Positions 32,247 to 40,263 of a stretch of 64,000 nucleotides of DNA are shown here, one piece after another. Position 1 is the first letter of the stretch, and every line of letters starts with the position of its first letter. Source of the DNA: Sphingomonas sp. (GTDB lineage: Bacteria; Pseudomonadota; Alphaproteobacteria; Sphingomonadales; Sphingomonadaceae); contig NZ_QFOB01000003.1 of the NCBI RefSeq assembly GCF_003248515.1, positions 310,001-374,000 of the forward strand, in the 5' to 3' direction. The notes beneath the pieces are model-generated. The model was not told the origin of the DNA. It did no database searches and saw nothing but the letters and a program-made list of their open reading frames with translations. The position numbers and the translations under genes were made by a program.

Positions 32247-34346
32247 TCAGGAGCCGCCGATCCGCCCGATCGTGGCGGGATCGTCATGCCAGCGCACGTA
32301 GAGGGCCTTGCCTGCCGGGCGCGGCACCTGGATCGCATTGCCGGGATAGCCATCGGGAATGGCGGCCTCATTCTCGAAGCCGGGCGTGGCGGAAACGCCG
32401 GAGATCAGGAACAGATTGTCGCCGCTCAGCTCGCAGGCCGGTGCCGCCGCATCATCGGGGCAGCGCAATTGTCGGATCTGCGGCAGGCGGACGAGCGTGC
32501 CGATGGGGATCCAGTCGCCGGCAATGCCATCTCGCACGATCCGTGCCCGCAGCGGGCCGAAAGCGGATGTGCCGAGTGCGGCGGCTGGCTGGATGGTCGC
32601 GATCACCACCTGCGGATCCGCGAAGGTGAGCCCGTGCGCCGCCGTGAGGCTGGCCGTGTCGCCGCCGGATCCAGCCTCGATCTCGATCGTTTCCCGCCCC
32701 GTAAAGCGCATGCCGCCGGCCGCGCGGAACGAGGCGCGCAGCGTGGCATCGGCCGGCACCTGATCGTCGCTGCCCAGCATGATCGCCACGGGAGCCGTCT
32801 GCTGCGGCCGCTGGATGTGGCGCGCTATCACCGTCGCCGCCAGCCGCGCCGGCGGGGGCGGCGCGGCCAGCTCGATCCGCGCGGCATCCATGCCCCGTGG
32901 CCCGGCAATCTCGATTGCGCCGCCGCCACGCGGGGCCGCGATGCTGATCCGATCGGGTGCCAGCCGCTTCCACGCGACGGGGGCGCCACCGGCCGAGACG
33001 GTGGTGATGCAGGCCGCCGCCCCCCCGGCCAGCTCGATCTGCCCATCGCGCTTCGCGGAATCGGCGGGGGACGCCAGCCGCCAACTGCCAACATGAGCGG
33101 GTTGCAGGCTTACGGACGGCCCTTCGAACGGGCGGAAGCCCCACAGACCATGAATCGTCGCCTTCACCGGCGCCGTCAGCCCCGGTGGCACCTTTCCGGC
33201 CGCCCGCACGACGAGGCCGCCGCGCTCGACATCCGACGCGGCGGGAAGATCGATCGGCCCGCCGGGGAGATCGATGCGGAGCGCCAGATCATGGGCATAG
33301 CGGGTCGCATAGATCAGAGGCGCGCCGCTCACGGGCAGCACGATCTCCTCCGATTGCGCGCAGATGGCGGGATCGGAGCTGGCAATCTCCAGCGGCGGCA
33401 GACGCACCGGGGCCACGATCGGCAACGCCGCCACGATCACCGATTTGGGATTGTGGAAGGAAGGCGCGGTATTCAGCACCAGCCGCAGCGCATCGCCATC
33501 CGGCGTCGCGAGCGCGGGAATATATTGATATTTGGCGGTGTGCATCGATCCGAACAGGCCAATGATATCGCGCACCGCCGCGATATAGGGGCTGTAATAG
33601 CCGAGCCCGCCCTGCGGCGTCGCGCTGATCTGCAACGCGAGATCGACGCCCGGCCCCGCCAGCGCATCGGTGATGGCATTGCTGTGCCCGTCGTTCAGCA
33701 CCAGCGCATCCTGATTCTGGAGCAGGCAGGCGGCCTGCAATTCGGGCGCCCTGGTGAGGCAATCGGCGTTGATCTTGATCTGCAGGCTGCGCGCCAGCAG
33801 CGGCGTGATCCGTTCCAGCCGCTCCGGATCGCCGGGCGCGGGCGTGCGGACGACCGAGAGGAAGGCATCCAGCCGCTGATGATCGAGCGAGGCCTGCGCG
33901 AGATCCTGGGTCGCGCGGACGAAGGCGCCCGGCTTGCCCTGCACGGCATTGCGCAGCGTGGGGAAATCCCCGCCCGTTTCCGGCGCGAGGAACAGCACGA
34001 TCTGTTGCGCGCCCTCGGGCACGATGAGCGAGAGGCCTTTGCGCGCCTTCTTCTTCCAGGTTTCCGATTGGGTGAACCATTTATCCGGCGGCGGATTGGT
34101 GGCGCCGCGCAGGAAGGCGGCGACCAGCAGATAATGGGCGGACTGGCTTTCGGGCAGATCGGCACGAACATCGATCCGGTCGCCGGCCGCCAGTTGCGGC
34201 ACATTGGCGATCGGCAGCGTCTTGCCCTCGTGCGTCACGGTCACGCGCAGCGAAGGCCCCGCCAGATCGAAGGGTGCATTCTCCGCGGGAGCGGCGGTGG
34301 AGATCAGGGCCGCGATCGCGGCGGTCAGGCGAAAACGGATAGGCAT
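32247..34346 (-). CDS. Large secreted protein of unknown function
   Basis: 699 residues. A signal peptide (1-21, ending STAAPAE) is followed by a beta-rich protein without transmembrane segments. Recognisable local features: an early GDRIDVRADLPESQSAHYLLVAAFL stretch, paired cysteines (for example near CLTRAPELQAACLL and CAQSEEI), and late Ig-like strands. No catalytic motif or known family is recognised. It is the first gene after the prophage on this side. It stands 77 bases from the upstream amidohydrolase and may share its transcript. Confidence 0.7.
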   Translation of the reverse strand: MPIRFRLTAAIAALISTAAPAENAPFDLAGPSLRVTVTHEGKTLPIANVPQLAAGDRIDVRADLPESQSAHYLLVAAFLRGATNPPPDKWFTQSETWKKKARKGLSLIVPEGAQQIVLFLAPETGGDFPTLRNAVQGKPGAFVRATQDLAQASLDHQRLDAFLSVVRTPAPGDPERLERITPLLARSLQIKINADCLTRAPELQAACLLQNQDALVLNDGHSNAITDALAGPGVDLALQISATPQGGLGYYSPYIAAVRDIIGLFGSMHTAKYQYIPALATPDGDALRLVLNTAPSFHNPKSVIVAALPIVAPVRLPPLEIASSDPAICAQSEEIVLPVSGAPLIYATRYAHDLALRIDLPGGPIDLPAASDVERGGLVVRAAGKVPPGLTAPVKATIHGLWGFRPFEGPSVSLQPAHVGSWRLASPADSAKRDGQIELAGGAAACITTVSAGGAPVAWKRLAPDRISIAAPRGGGAIEIAGPRGMDAARIELAAPPPPARLAATVIARHIQRPQQTAPVAIMLGSDDQVPADATLRASFRAAGGMRFTGRETIEIEAGSGGDTASLTAAHGLTFADPQVVIATIQPAAALGTSAFGPLRARIVRDGIAGDWIPIGTLVRLPQIRQLRCPDDAAAPACELSGDNLFLISGVSATPGFENEAAIPDGYPGNAIQVPRPAGKALYVRWHDDPATIGRIGGS

Positions 34347-34423
34347 CGTGCCGGGGAATACGCCGGGCCGCCTGAACCGATCCCTTCCGCCCCGGGCTTC
34401 GCGTGCCGCCGTGCGCCGCTTCC

Positions 34424-36211
34424 TCAGTAGAAGCTCACATTATCGACCATCAGCCAGATCCTGCCGCCGGCCGGCCCGCGCCCGCCAATCTCGATCTGGG
34501 TGATGCCGTCCGCCGTCCAGCCCTTCGCCCCATCGGCGCGCTGCTCGGCGCCCGCCGCCCGCAGCGAGGAGAAGGGAATGGTCACCGTCTGCCATGAATC
34601 GCCGGCGGGGAGCGGCGCCGAGAAGCTGCCGTCGAGACCGTTGACGCTCAGCCGATAATCGCCGCTGCCGCGTATCTCGAGGCGGATGCCCTGATATTGC
34701 CGCAGGTTGACGGGCCGCACCGAGCCCCGCGTCAGGGGAATGGCGACGCCCGCATAAGGCGCGGCCTTGCGCGACATGCGCGCCGACATCGAAAGCGCAT
34801 GTCCGCCCGCCTCACGCGCGATCACCTCCGAAACCTCGATCGAGCGATCATTGCCGCCATCGGGCGTATCGAGCCTCAGCGTATCGAGGCTGGATCGCCG
34901 GTCCGGTCGCTCGAAATCGTCGATGAGCGCGGCGACGGTGGTGGAGGGAAGCCGATCGGTGCGGTTCGCCGCAGGCGGGGCGGGCGCGCCCGCGCCGGAA
35001 ACGAGCCGGCCGTCGATATAGACCTGCCAGGTCTTGTAGACATCGCCGATCCGATCCCAGGGCGCGCCATCCACCAGCACGATATCGGCGCGCTTGCCGG
35101 GCTCGATCGTGCCACGATCCCCATCCACCCGCATCAGCCCGGCGCTGACCGAGGTGCCGGAAAGCAAGGCATCCGATGGCGTGAGCCCCGCCTGGACGAG
35201 CAATTCCATCTCGTGCAGCGTGGAGCTGCCATGCGGCGTGCCGGGCATGCCCGCATCGGTGCCCAGCGCGATGCGGACGCCGGCATCGTGCAAAGCCTTC
35301 ACATTGGCGAAGGCCGTCGCGAAACGCGTCCGCGCGATGGCCAGCCTGGGATCCGCCGGATCGCGCACCGCCTGGCCGGGCTTCACCGGCTCATAGACGG
35401 CCAGCGTCGGCGCCATCGCCATGCCGGATTTCCGGATCTGCGCAATCTCATCGGCGGTGAGCCGGCGATCCTGCATGCCATGGGCCAGCGAATCGACACC
35501 GGCGCGCGCCGCCTCCAGGCCGCGATCCACCGTCACCGTATGGGTCAGCACCGGCCAGCCCTGCTTGTGCGCCTCCTCGGCGACGGCCTTCAGCGCATCT
35601 TCGTTCACGCTGTTATTGTTGGGCATCGTTCCATAGCGCCAGCCATCGTTGAAGACCTTGATGAGATCCGGGCGATAGGGAATCAGGCTTTCGATCGCGG
35701 CCCGGCCGCCTTCGGGCGTGGTGATGAGGATCGTCGTCGCATCATCCGCCCAATCGGCGCCATGCCCGCCCGGCGTGCCGATGCGCGCCGCGAACAGCAC
35801 ATGGGGCGATACGAGCTGCGTCAGCCATTCGCGGCGCGGCGCATAGGATTCGGGCTGCTCGTGGAAATCGTTGACCGTGGTGACGCCCAGCCGGACATAA
35901 TCACTGGCGATCTGCGGCGTCGCCGCCGGCTTGCCCGCCGGCGTCCAGTGGGTGTGCACGTCGAAGAAGCCCGGCAGCAGCGCCTTGCCCTTTGCATCGA
36001 CGATACGGGCGCCGCGCGGAGGCGCGACCTTCGGCCCGACCGCGAGAATGCGACCATCCTCGATCGTGACCGTCGCCGGATAGGGCGCCTTGCCCGTGCC
36101 ATCGAACACGGTGGCGCCCACGATCGCGGTGACGCCCCCGGGCGCCGCGCCGGCCGCCGAGGCCGCGGCGATCAGGGCGATAACAGCGGCGGGAAACGAC
36201 CAGTGGGACAT
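34424..36211 (-). CDS. Secreted metal-dependent amidohydrolase with C-terminal carbohydrate-binding-like domain
   Basis: 595 residues with a signal peptide (1-22). The amidohydrolase barrel shows DVHTH (near 82), a carbamylated-lysine candidate in DLIKVFND, histidines in LTHTV and SLAHG, and GTDAG (metal Asp) near 317, the imidazolonepropionase-like pattern. From about residue 430 a jelly-roll domain of CIA30 type follows (VAALIDDFERPD, YQGIRLEIRGSGDYRLSV, DSWQTVTIPFSSL). Likely hydrolyses a cyclic amide or dipeptide in the periplasm. The fusion is seen in sphingomonads and relatives; substrate unknown. Confidence 0.82.
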   Translation of the reverse strand: MSHWSFPAAVIALIAAASAAGAAPGGVTAIVGATVFDGTGKAPYPATVTIEDGRILAVGPKVAPPRGARIVDAKGKALLPGFFDVHTHWTPAGKPAATPQIASDYVRLGVTTVNDFHEQPESYAPRREWLTQLVSPHVLFAARIGTPGGHGADWADDATTILITTPEGGRAAIESLIPYRPDLIKVFNDGWRYGTMPNNNSVNEDALKAVAEEAHKQGWPVLTHTVTVDRGLEAARAGVDSLAHGMQDRRLTADEIAQIRKSGMAMAPTLAVYEPVKPGQAVRDPADPRLAIARTRFATAFANVKALHDAGVRIALGTDAGMPGTPHGSSTLHEMELLVQAGLTPSDALLSGTSVSAGLMRVDGDRGTIEPGKRADIVLVDGAPWDRIGDVYKTWQVYIDGRLVSGAGAPAPPAANRTDRLPSTTVAALIDDFERPDRRSSLDTLRLDTPDGGNDRSIEVSEVIAREAGGHALSMSARMSRKAAPYAGVAIPLTRGSVRPVNLRQYQGIRLEIRGSGDYRLSVNGLDGSFSAPLPAGDSWQTVTIPFSSLRAAGAEQRADGAKGWTADGITQIEIGGRGPAGGRIWLMVDNVSFY

Positions 36212-36357
36212 TGTGGGCTCCGGATCATCACGGCAGCGTCACTATGGCCGATGGGCCGCCGCGCGGGCAGCGGGCTCGTGTGCCGTTTTCCGGCTTTTTC
36301 CAACGGCAGCCGGCCATTCCACACGGCAATCCCGCATGCCGCGCCCTGATCGCGCGC

Positions 36358-37089
36358 CTAGAGGAAATTGTTGGGCCAGATCACCGAACGCCACATATGC
36401 GCGGCCGGCGATCCATCGAAGCCCAGCCCTTCCTCCGGCTCGCGGAAATGGCGGCCGATGATGTCGGTGAAGATTTCCGGATCGAAGGCCGGCGTATCAT
36501 CGAAAAAATAGGTGTCGTAGAGCGTCACCAGCCGGGCCGACATGTACCAGCGATGCCCGCGCGCATAATCCGCCTCGCGGCGCACATGTTCGGGCGGCAC
36601 GAAATCCGGGCCGAAGAAGGCATCGTAGCTGGCGGGATAATCATAGCCCACAGCCTCGTCGGCGAAATAGCGCAGCGGCTGGTGATATTGGACGGCGAAG
36701 GCCACTTCGGGATCGACATAGGGCGCGATCATCTGCGCCCCCCAATAGCCATGATCCGATCGGATCAGGCAGCCGTTGGAAATATCGTGCAGCAGGCAGG
36801 CGAGCACGATCTTTTCGTCCATGCCCTGATCCAGCGCATGCTTGGCGCTCACCGTCAGATGGCGGATCACGATATCCGAGACGCGCAGGCGCAGGAAATC
36901 GACCAGCCTGGGGCGGGCCGGCATGCGGGGCAGCTCCGGATTGTCGCCCATCATGAAAACGTGCGCCTCATCCAGCCGCGCGAACATCTCCGCCTCGGGA
37001 TCCGGAATGCCGGTGCCCACCCTGCCCACCGGCGCCGGCACGATCATCCGCACCCGGCCAGCCTGCGGAAAGGGATCATCATCACACAT
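36358..37089 (-). CDS. HD-domain protein
   Basis: 243 residues, cytoplasmic. The HD signature is visible as HLTVSAKHAL and LACLLHDISNG (H-HD), with a later Asp. The surrounding sequence is rich in aromatic residues. HD proteins are metal phosphohydrolases or lyases; no second domain hints at a nucleotide. It is divergent from the aminotransferase-like gene at 37187 and reads toward the amidohydrolase. Confidence 0.7.
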   Translation of the reverse strand: MCDDDPFPQAGRVRMIVPAPVGRVGTGIPDPEAEMFARLDEAHVFMMGDNPELPRMPARPRLVDFLRLRVSDIVIRHLTVSAKHALDQGMDEKIVLACLLHDISNGCLIRSDHGYWGAQMIAPYVDPEVAFAVQYHQPLRYFADEAVGYDYPASYDAFFGPDFVPPEHVRREADYARGHRWYMSARLVTLYDTYFFDDTPAFDPEIFTDIIGRHFREPEEGLGFDGSPAAHMWRSVIWPNNFL

Positions 37090-37186
37090 CGCCGTTTTCC
37101 TTTCTTTTCTCGGCGGGCGGACACTCTAGCAATGGCCGCCTGACTCCCGCAAATACGGGCCGTCTCCTCTCTTCAGGATGCCGCCC

Positions 37187-38545
37187 ATGTCGCCTGCGCC
37201 AACGCCGCCCGCGCCCACGCCGCCTGCGCCCAGCCGCCGCCAGTTGCTCAAGTCGGCCGCGATCGGCGGGCCGGCGCTGCTCGCCTCCTCGCAGGCAGCG
37301 GCACAGGCGATCGGCGCATCCATCCCCCCTGCAACGCCCGAAACCCCGCTGAAGCCCAATTCGATTCCCGTTTCCGATCTGCCGAAGCATTTCGATGTGG
37401 AGCCCGGCTATCACAATCTGGAGGCCGGTTACTGGAGCATGATGCCGCGCATCGTGGCGCAGGCCTATGCGCGCCACACGCTGGACGTGAACCGCGCCAA
37501 TGCCATCTATGCGCGCAACGTGCTGCCCGGCGGCGCGGGCTGGACGCAGGATGCGCGCGCCGCCAGCGCCGCGATCGCCCGGCAGGTGGGCTGCGGCCCG
37601 GATGAGATCGCCGTCACGCGCAGCGGATCCGATGCGCTGCAGATGCTGATCGCCAACTATAAGGGGCTGAAGCCGGGCGATGGCGTGATCCATTGCGATC
37701 TGGATTATGATTCCACCATCTGCGCGATGGAATGGCTCGGCACGCACAAGCAGGCGAACGTCGTCCGCTTCGCCATGCCCGAACCCGCGACCACGGCGAA
37801 CATCCTCGCCGCCTATGATGACGTGCTGAAGCGCACGCCGAAGGCCAAGCTGCTGCTGGTGACGCAGGTTTCCAACCGCACCGGCCTCGTCACGCCCGTG
37901 CGCGAGATCGTGGCGATGGCGCGCGCGCGCGGCGTGGATACGATCGTGGACGCCGCCCATGGCATCGCCCTGCTGGATTATCAGATCGATGATCTCGGTG
38001 CCGATTTCGTCGGCTGGTCCGTCCACAAATGGACGTCCGCGCCGCTCGGCACGGGAGCGATGTATATCCGCAGGAGCCGGATCGCGGACATCGATATCGC
38101 CTTTGAAAATTCGCACATCGATCCCGCCAGCATCAATGCGCGCGTGCCTGCCGGAACGGTCAATTTCCCGGCGGTGCTGGCCATCCCGACAGCGGTGGAT
38201 TTCCACTTCGCGGTGGGCGCGGCGGCGAAGGAAAAGCATATGCGCGCGCTGCGCAATCGCTGGGTGGATCAGGTGCGCGACCTGAGGAATGTCGAGATCA
38301 TGGTGCCGGACGATCCCGCCCGCTACGCAACGATCACCGGCTTCCGCCTGAAGGGCATGGATACGGATGCGAAGGCGCAGGCCGTGCAGAAGGCCCTGTT
38401 CGAGAAGCACAGGGTGCTGACGATCTGGCGCGCGGGCGTGGCGAAGGGGCCGGTGATCCGCGTGACACCGGGCTTCTACAGCACGCCGGAAGATATGGAC
38501 GCGCTGGCCAGGGCGCTGCGCGCCGAGCATGCGATGTTCGCGTAA
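37187..38545 (+). CDS. Tat-exported class V aminotransferase-like PLP enzyme
   Basis: About 452 residues. A Pro-rich N-terminus carries the twin-arginine signal SRRQLLKSAA and ends ASSQAAAQA. The fold is class V aminotransferase (isopenicillin N epimerase/cysteine desulfurase-like): substrate loop TRSGSDALQ, TIVDAAHG (PLP Asp) and the Schiff-base lysine in SVHKWTSAPLG. Tat export fits a cofactor loaded in the cytoplasm. ATG 37187 is preferred since AGG precedes it at normal spacing; ATG 37178 is also open. Reaction (epimerase, lyase or transaminase) cannot be told. Confidence 0.85.
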   Translation: MSPAPTPPAPTPPAPSRRQLLKSAAIGGPALLASSQAAAQAIGASIPPATPETPLKPNSIPVSDLPKHFDVEPGYHNLEAGYWSMMPRIVAQAYARHTLDVNRANAIYARNVLPGGAGWTQDARAASAAIARQVGCGPDEIAVTRSGSDALQMLIANYKGLKPGDGVIHCDLDYDSTICAMEWLGTHKQANVVRFAMPEPATTANILAAYDDVLKRTPKAKLLLVTQVSNRTGLVTPVREIVAMARARGVDTIVDAAHGIALLDYQIDDLGADFVGWSVHKWTSAPLGTGAMYIRRSRIADIDIAFENSHIDPASINARVPAGTVNFPAVLAIPTAVDFHFAVGAAAKEKHMRALRNRWVDQVRDLRNVEIMVPDDPARYATITGFRLKGMDTDAKAQAVQKALFEKHRVLTIWRAGVAKGPVIRVTPGFYSTPEDMDALARALRAEHAMFA

Positions 38546-38701
38546 GGCGCGCTCACGCTCCGCAAGCGCCATGCTGCCGCGCATGCGGCGGCGGCGCGGC
38601 GACGCCCGACCCCGGCTTTGCCAGAAAACTGTGGATGATTCGGGCCCGGCGCGCCCGACTCACCTTGCGCCCCTCCCCCCTTCCCGCCGACAAGCGGGGC
38701 C

Positions 38702-40216
38702 ATGTCCGTCCGCATCGATCTCGGCACCGATCCGGCCGGCGCGTCAGCCCCGATCGATCTGGAAGAGCTGCTCGCCACGCGCCTGCTCGTCCAGGGCAAT
38801 TCGGGATCGGGCAAATCGCATCTGCTGCGCCGCCTGCTGGAAGAGAGCGCGCCCTGGGTGCAGCAGGTGATCGTCGATCCGGAAGGCGATTTCGTATCGC
38901 TGGCGGATCGCTTCGATCATCTCGTGGTGGACGCCGCCGACTATAGCGAGGGCGAGATTGCCGGCATCGCCGCGCGCGTGCGCGAACATCGCGTGTCGAT
39001 CGTGCTCAATCTGGAAGGGCTGGAGGTGGACGCCCAGCTCCGCTGCGCGGGCGCCTTCCTCAATCGCCTGTTCGATGCCCCGCGCGATCAGTGGTTTCCC
39101 GCGATCGTGGTGGTGGATGAGGCGCAACTGTTCGCGCCCGCCGCCGCCGGCGAGGTGGGCGAGGAAGCGCGCCGCCTGAGCCTGGCAGCGATGACCAACC
39201 TGATGTGCCGCGGCCGCAAGCGCGGCCTCGCCGGCATCATCGCCACCCAGCGCCTCGCCAAGCTCGCCAAGAACGTCGCGGCCGAGGCCTCCAACTTCCT
39301 GATGGGGCGCACCTTCCTCGATATCGACATGGCGCGGGCGGCTGATCTGCTCGGCATGGAGCGCCGCCAGGCCGAACAGATACGCGATCTGGAGCGCGGC
39401 CAGTTCCTGGCGCTCGGCCCGGCGCTCGCCCGCCGTCCCTATCTCGTCCGCATCGGGCCGGTGCAGACGGGCACGCGCGGCGGCGGCCCGGCGCTCGCCC
39501 CCTTGCCGGAGCGGACCGGCGAGGAGCGCCAGTCGCTGCTGTTCGACATGCTGGAGGAAGAGCCGGTGGCGAAGCCCGCCGCCTCACCGGCCGTGCCGAT
39601 GGAGATGCTGTTCAAGCCGCGCCCGATGGCGATCGCGGCCATGGCGCCCGCCGAGCCTGCCGGGCCGGACGAGGAGGCCCTCGCCGCGATTTCCGAGGAA
39701 GTGATCGGCGAAATGGTGCTGGATGAGGATGCGATGCTGCGCGGCGGCACCGCCCTCTATCAGGATTATGCCCTGCGCTGCCGGATGCGGGGTGCCGCGC
39801 GCCCGCCGCTGGCGGCCATTGCCTTCGCACGCGCGCTCGCGCTGGGCCGGGCCGGCATTTCGGCCGCCGACGCGGAGAGCGACTGGGCCGACGCGATCGC
39901 GCTTGGCGATCGCCTGCCGGAGGATCTGCTCGGCCTGTTCCTGATGATCGCGCGGGCTGCGCGCGAATCGGCGCCCTGCCCGTCGATCGACGACATGGCG
40001 CGCGTCTATGGCACGCAGTCGCTCGGCCGCGTCCGCAGGCTGGTCGGTTATCTCGAAGCGCAGGGCGTGATCGCCACCCGCACCGATTTCCGGGGCCGAC
40101 GCTCGATCGGCATTCCCGAACTCGGCTGGTCCACGAGCGTGGAACGCGACGGCGCCGCAAGCGGCGGCGGCGGCACGGATCGCGACACCGGGCAGCTGGG
40201 CTTCACCACGCACTGA
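38702..40216 (+). CDS. HerA/DUF87-type P-loop ATPase
   Basis: 504 residues. Walker A QGNSGSGKSHLLRRLL (near 30-45), DPEGDF, Walker B IVVVDEAQL (near 138), and the sensor stretch IATQRLAKLAKNV match bacterial HerA/VirB4-like ATPases. The C-terminal ~200 residues are a separate helical region ending in a winged-helix-like part (RVRRLVGYLEAQGVIATRTDFRGRRSIGIPELG). It may be a DNA-handling ATPase. No nuclease (NurA-like) partner or defence gene is adjacent, so I make no defence claim. Confidence 0.8.
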   Translation: MSVRIDLGTDPAGASAPIDLEELLATRLLVQGNSGSGKSHLLRRLLEESAPWVQQVIVDPEGDFVSLADRFDHLVVDAADYSEGEIAGIAARVREHRVSIVLNLEGLEVDAQLRCAGAFLNRLFDAPRDQWFPAIVVVDEAQLFAPAAAGEVGEEARRLSLAAMTNLMCRGRKRGLAGIIATQRLAKLAKNVAAEASNFLMGRTFLDIDMARAADLLGMERRQAEQIRDLERGQFLALGPALARRPYLVRIGPVQTGTRGGGPALAPLPERTGEERQSLLFDMLEEEPVAKPAASPAVPMEMLFKPRPMAIAAMAPAEPAGPDEEALAAISEEVIGEMVLDEDAMLRGGTALYQDYALRCRMRGAARPPLAAIAFARALALGRAGISAADAESDWADAIALGDRLPEDLLGLFLMIARAARESAPCPSIDDMARVYGTQSLGRVRRLVGYLEAQGVIATRTDFRGRRSIGIPELGWSTSVERDGAASGGGGTDRDTGQLGFTTH

Positions 40217-40263
40217 GCCCCTTTCATGATCCGCATGCGCAGCACAGCATGGGGATTCCCCGC

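Noticed and set aside
32175..34430. Plus-strand open frame of 751 codons next to attR
   Set aside because: Antisense to the secreted 699-residue protein, which has a signal peptide; the plus frame is Arg/Gly/His-rich without motifs.
38702..40216. HerA-like ATPase as an anti-phage defence gene
   Set aside because: Neighbours are an aminotransferase-like enzyme and a histidine kinase; no nuclease, Sir2 or DUF4297 partner is adjacent.
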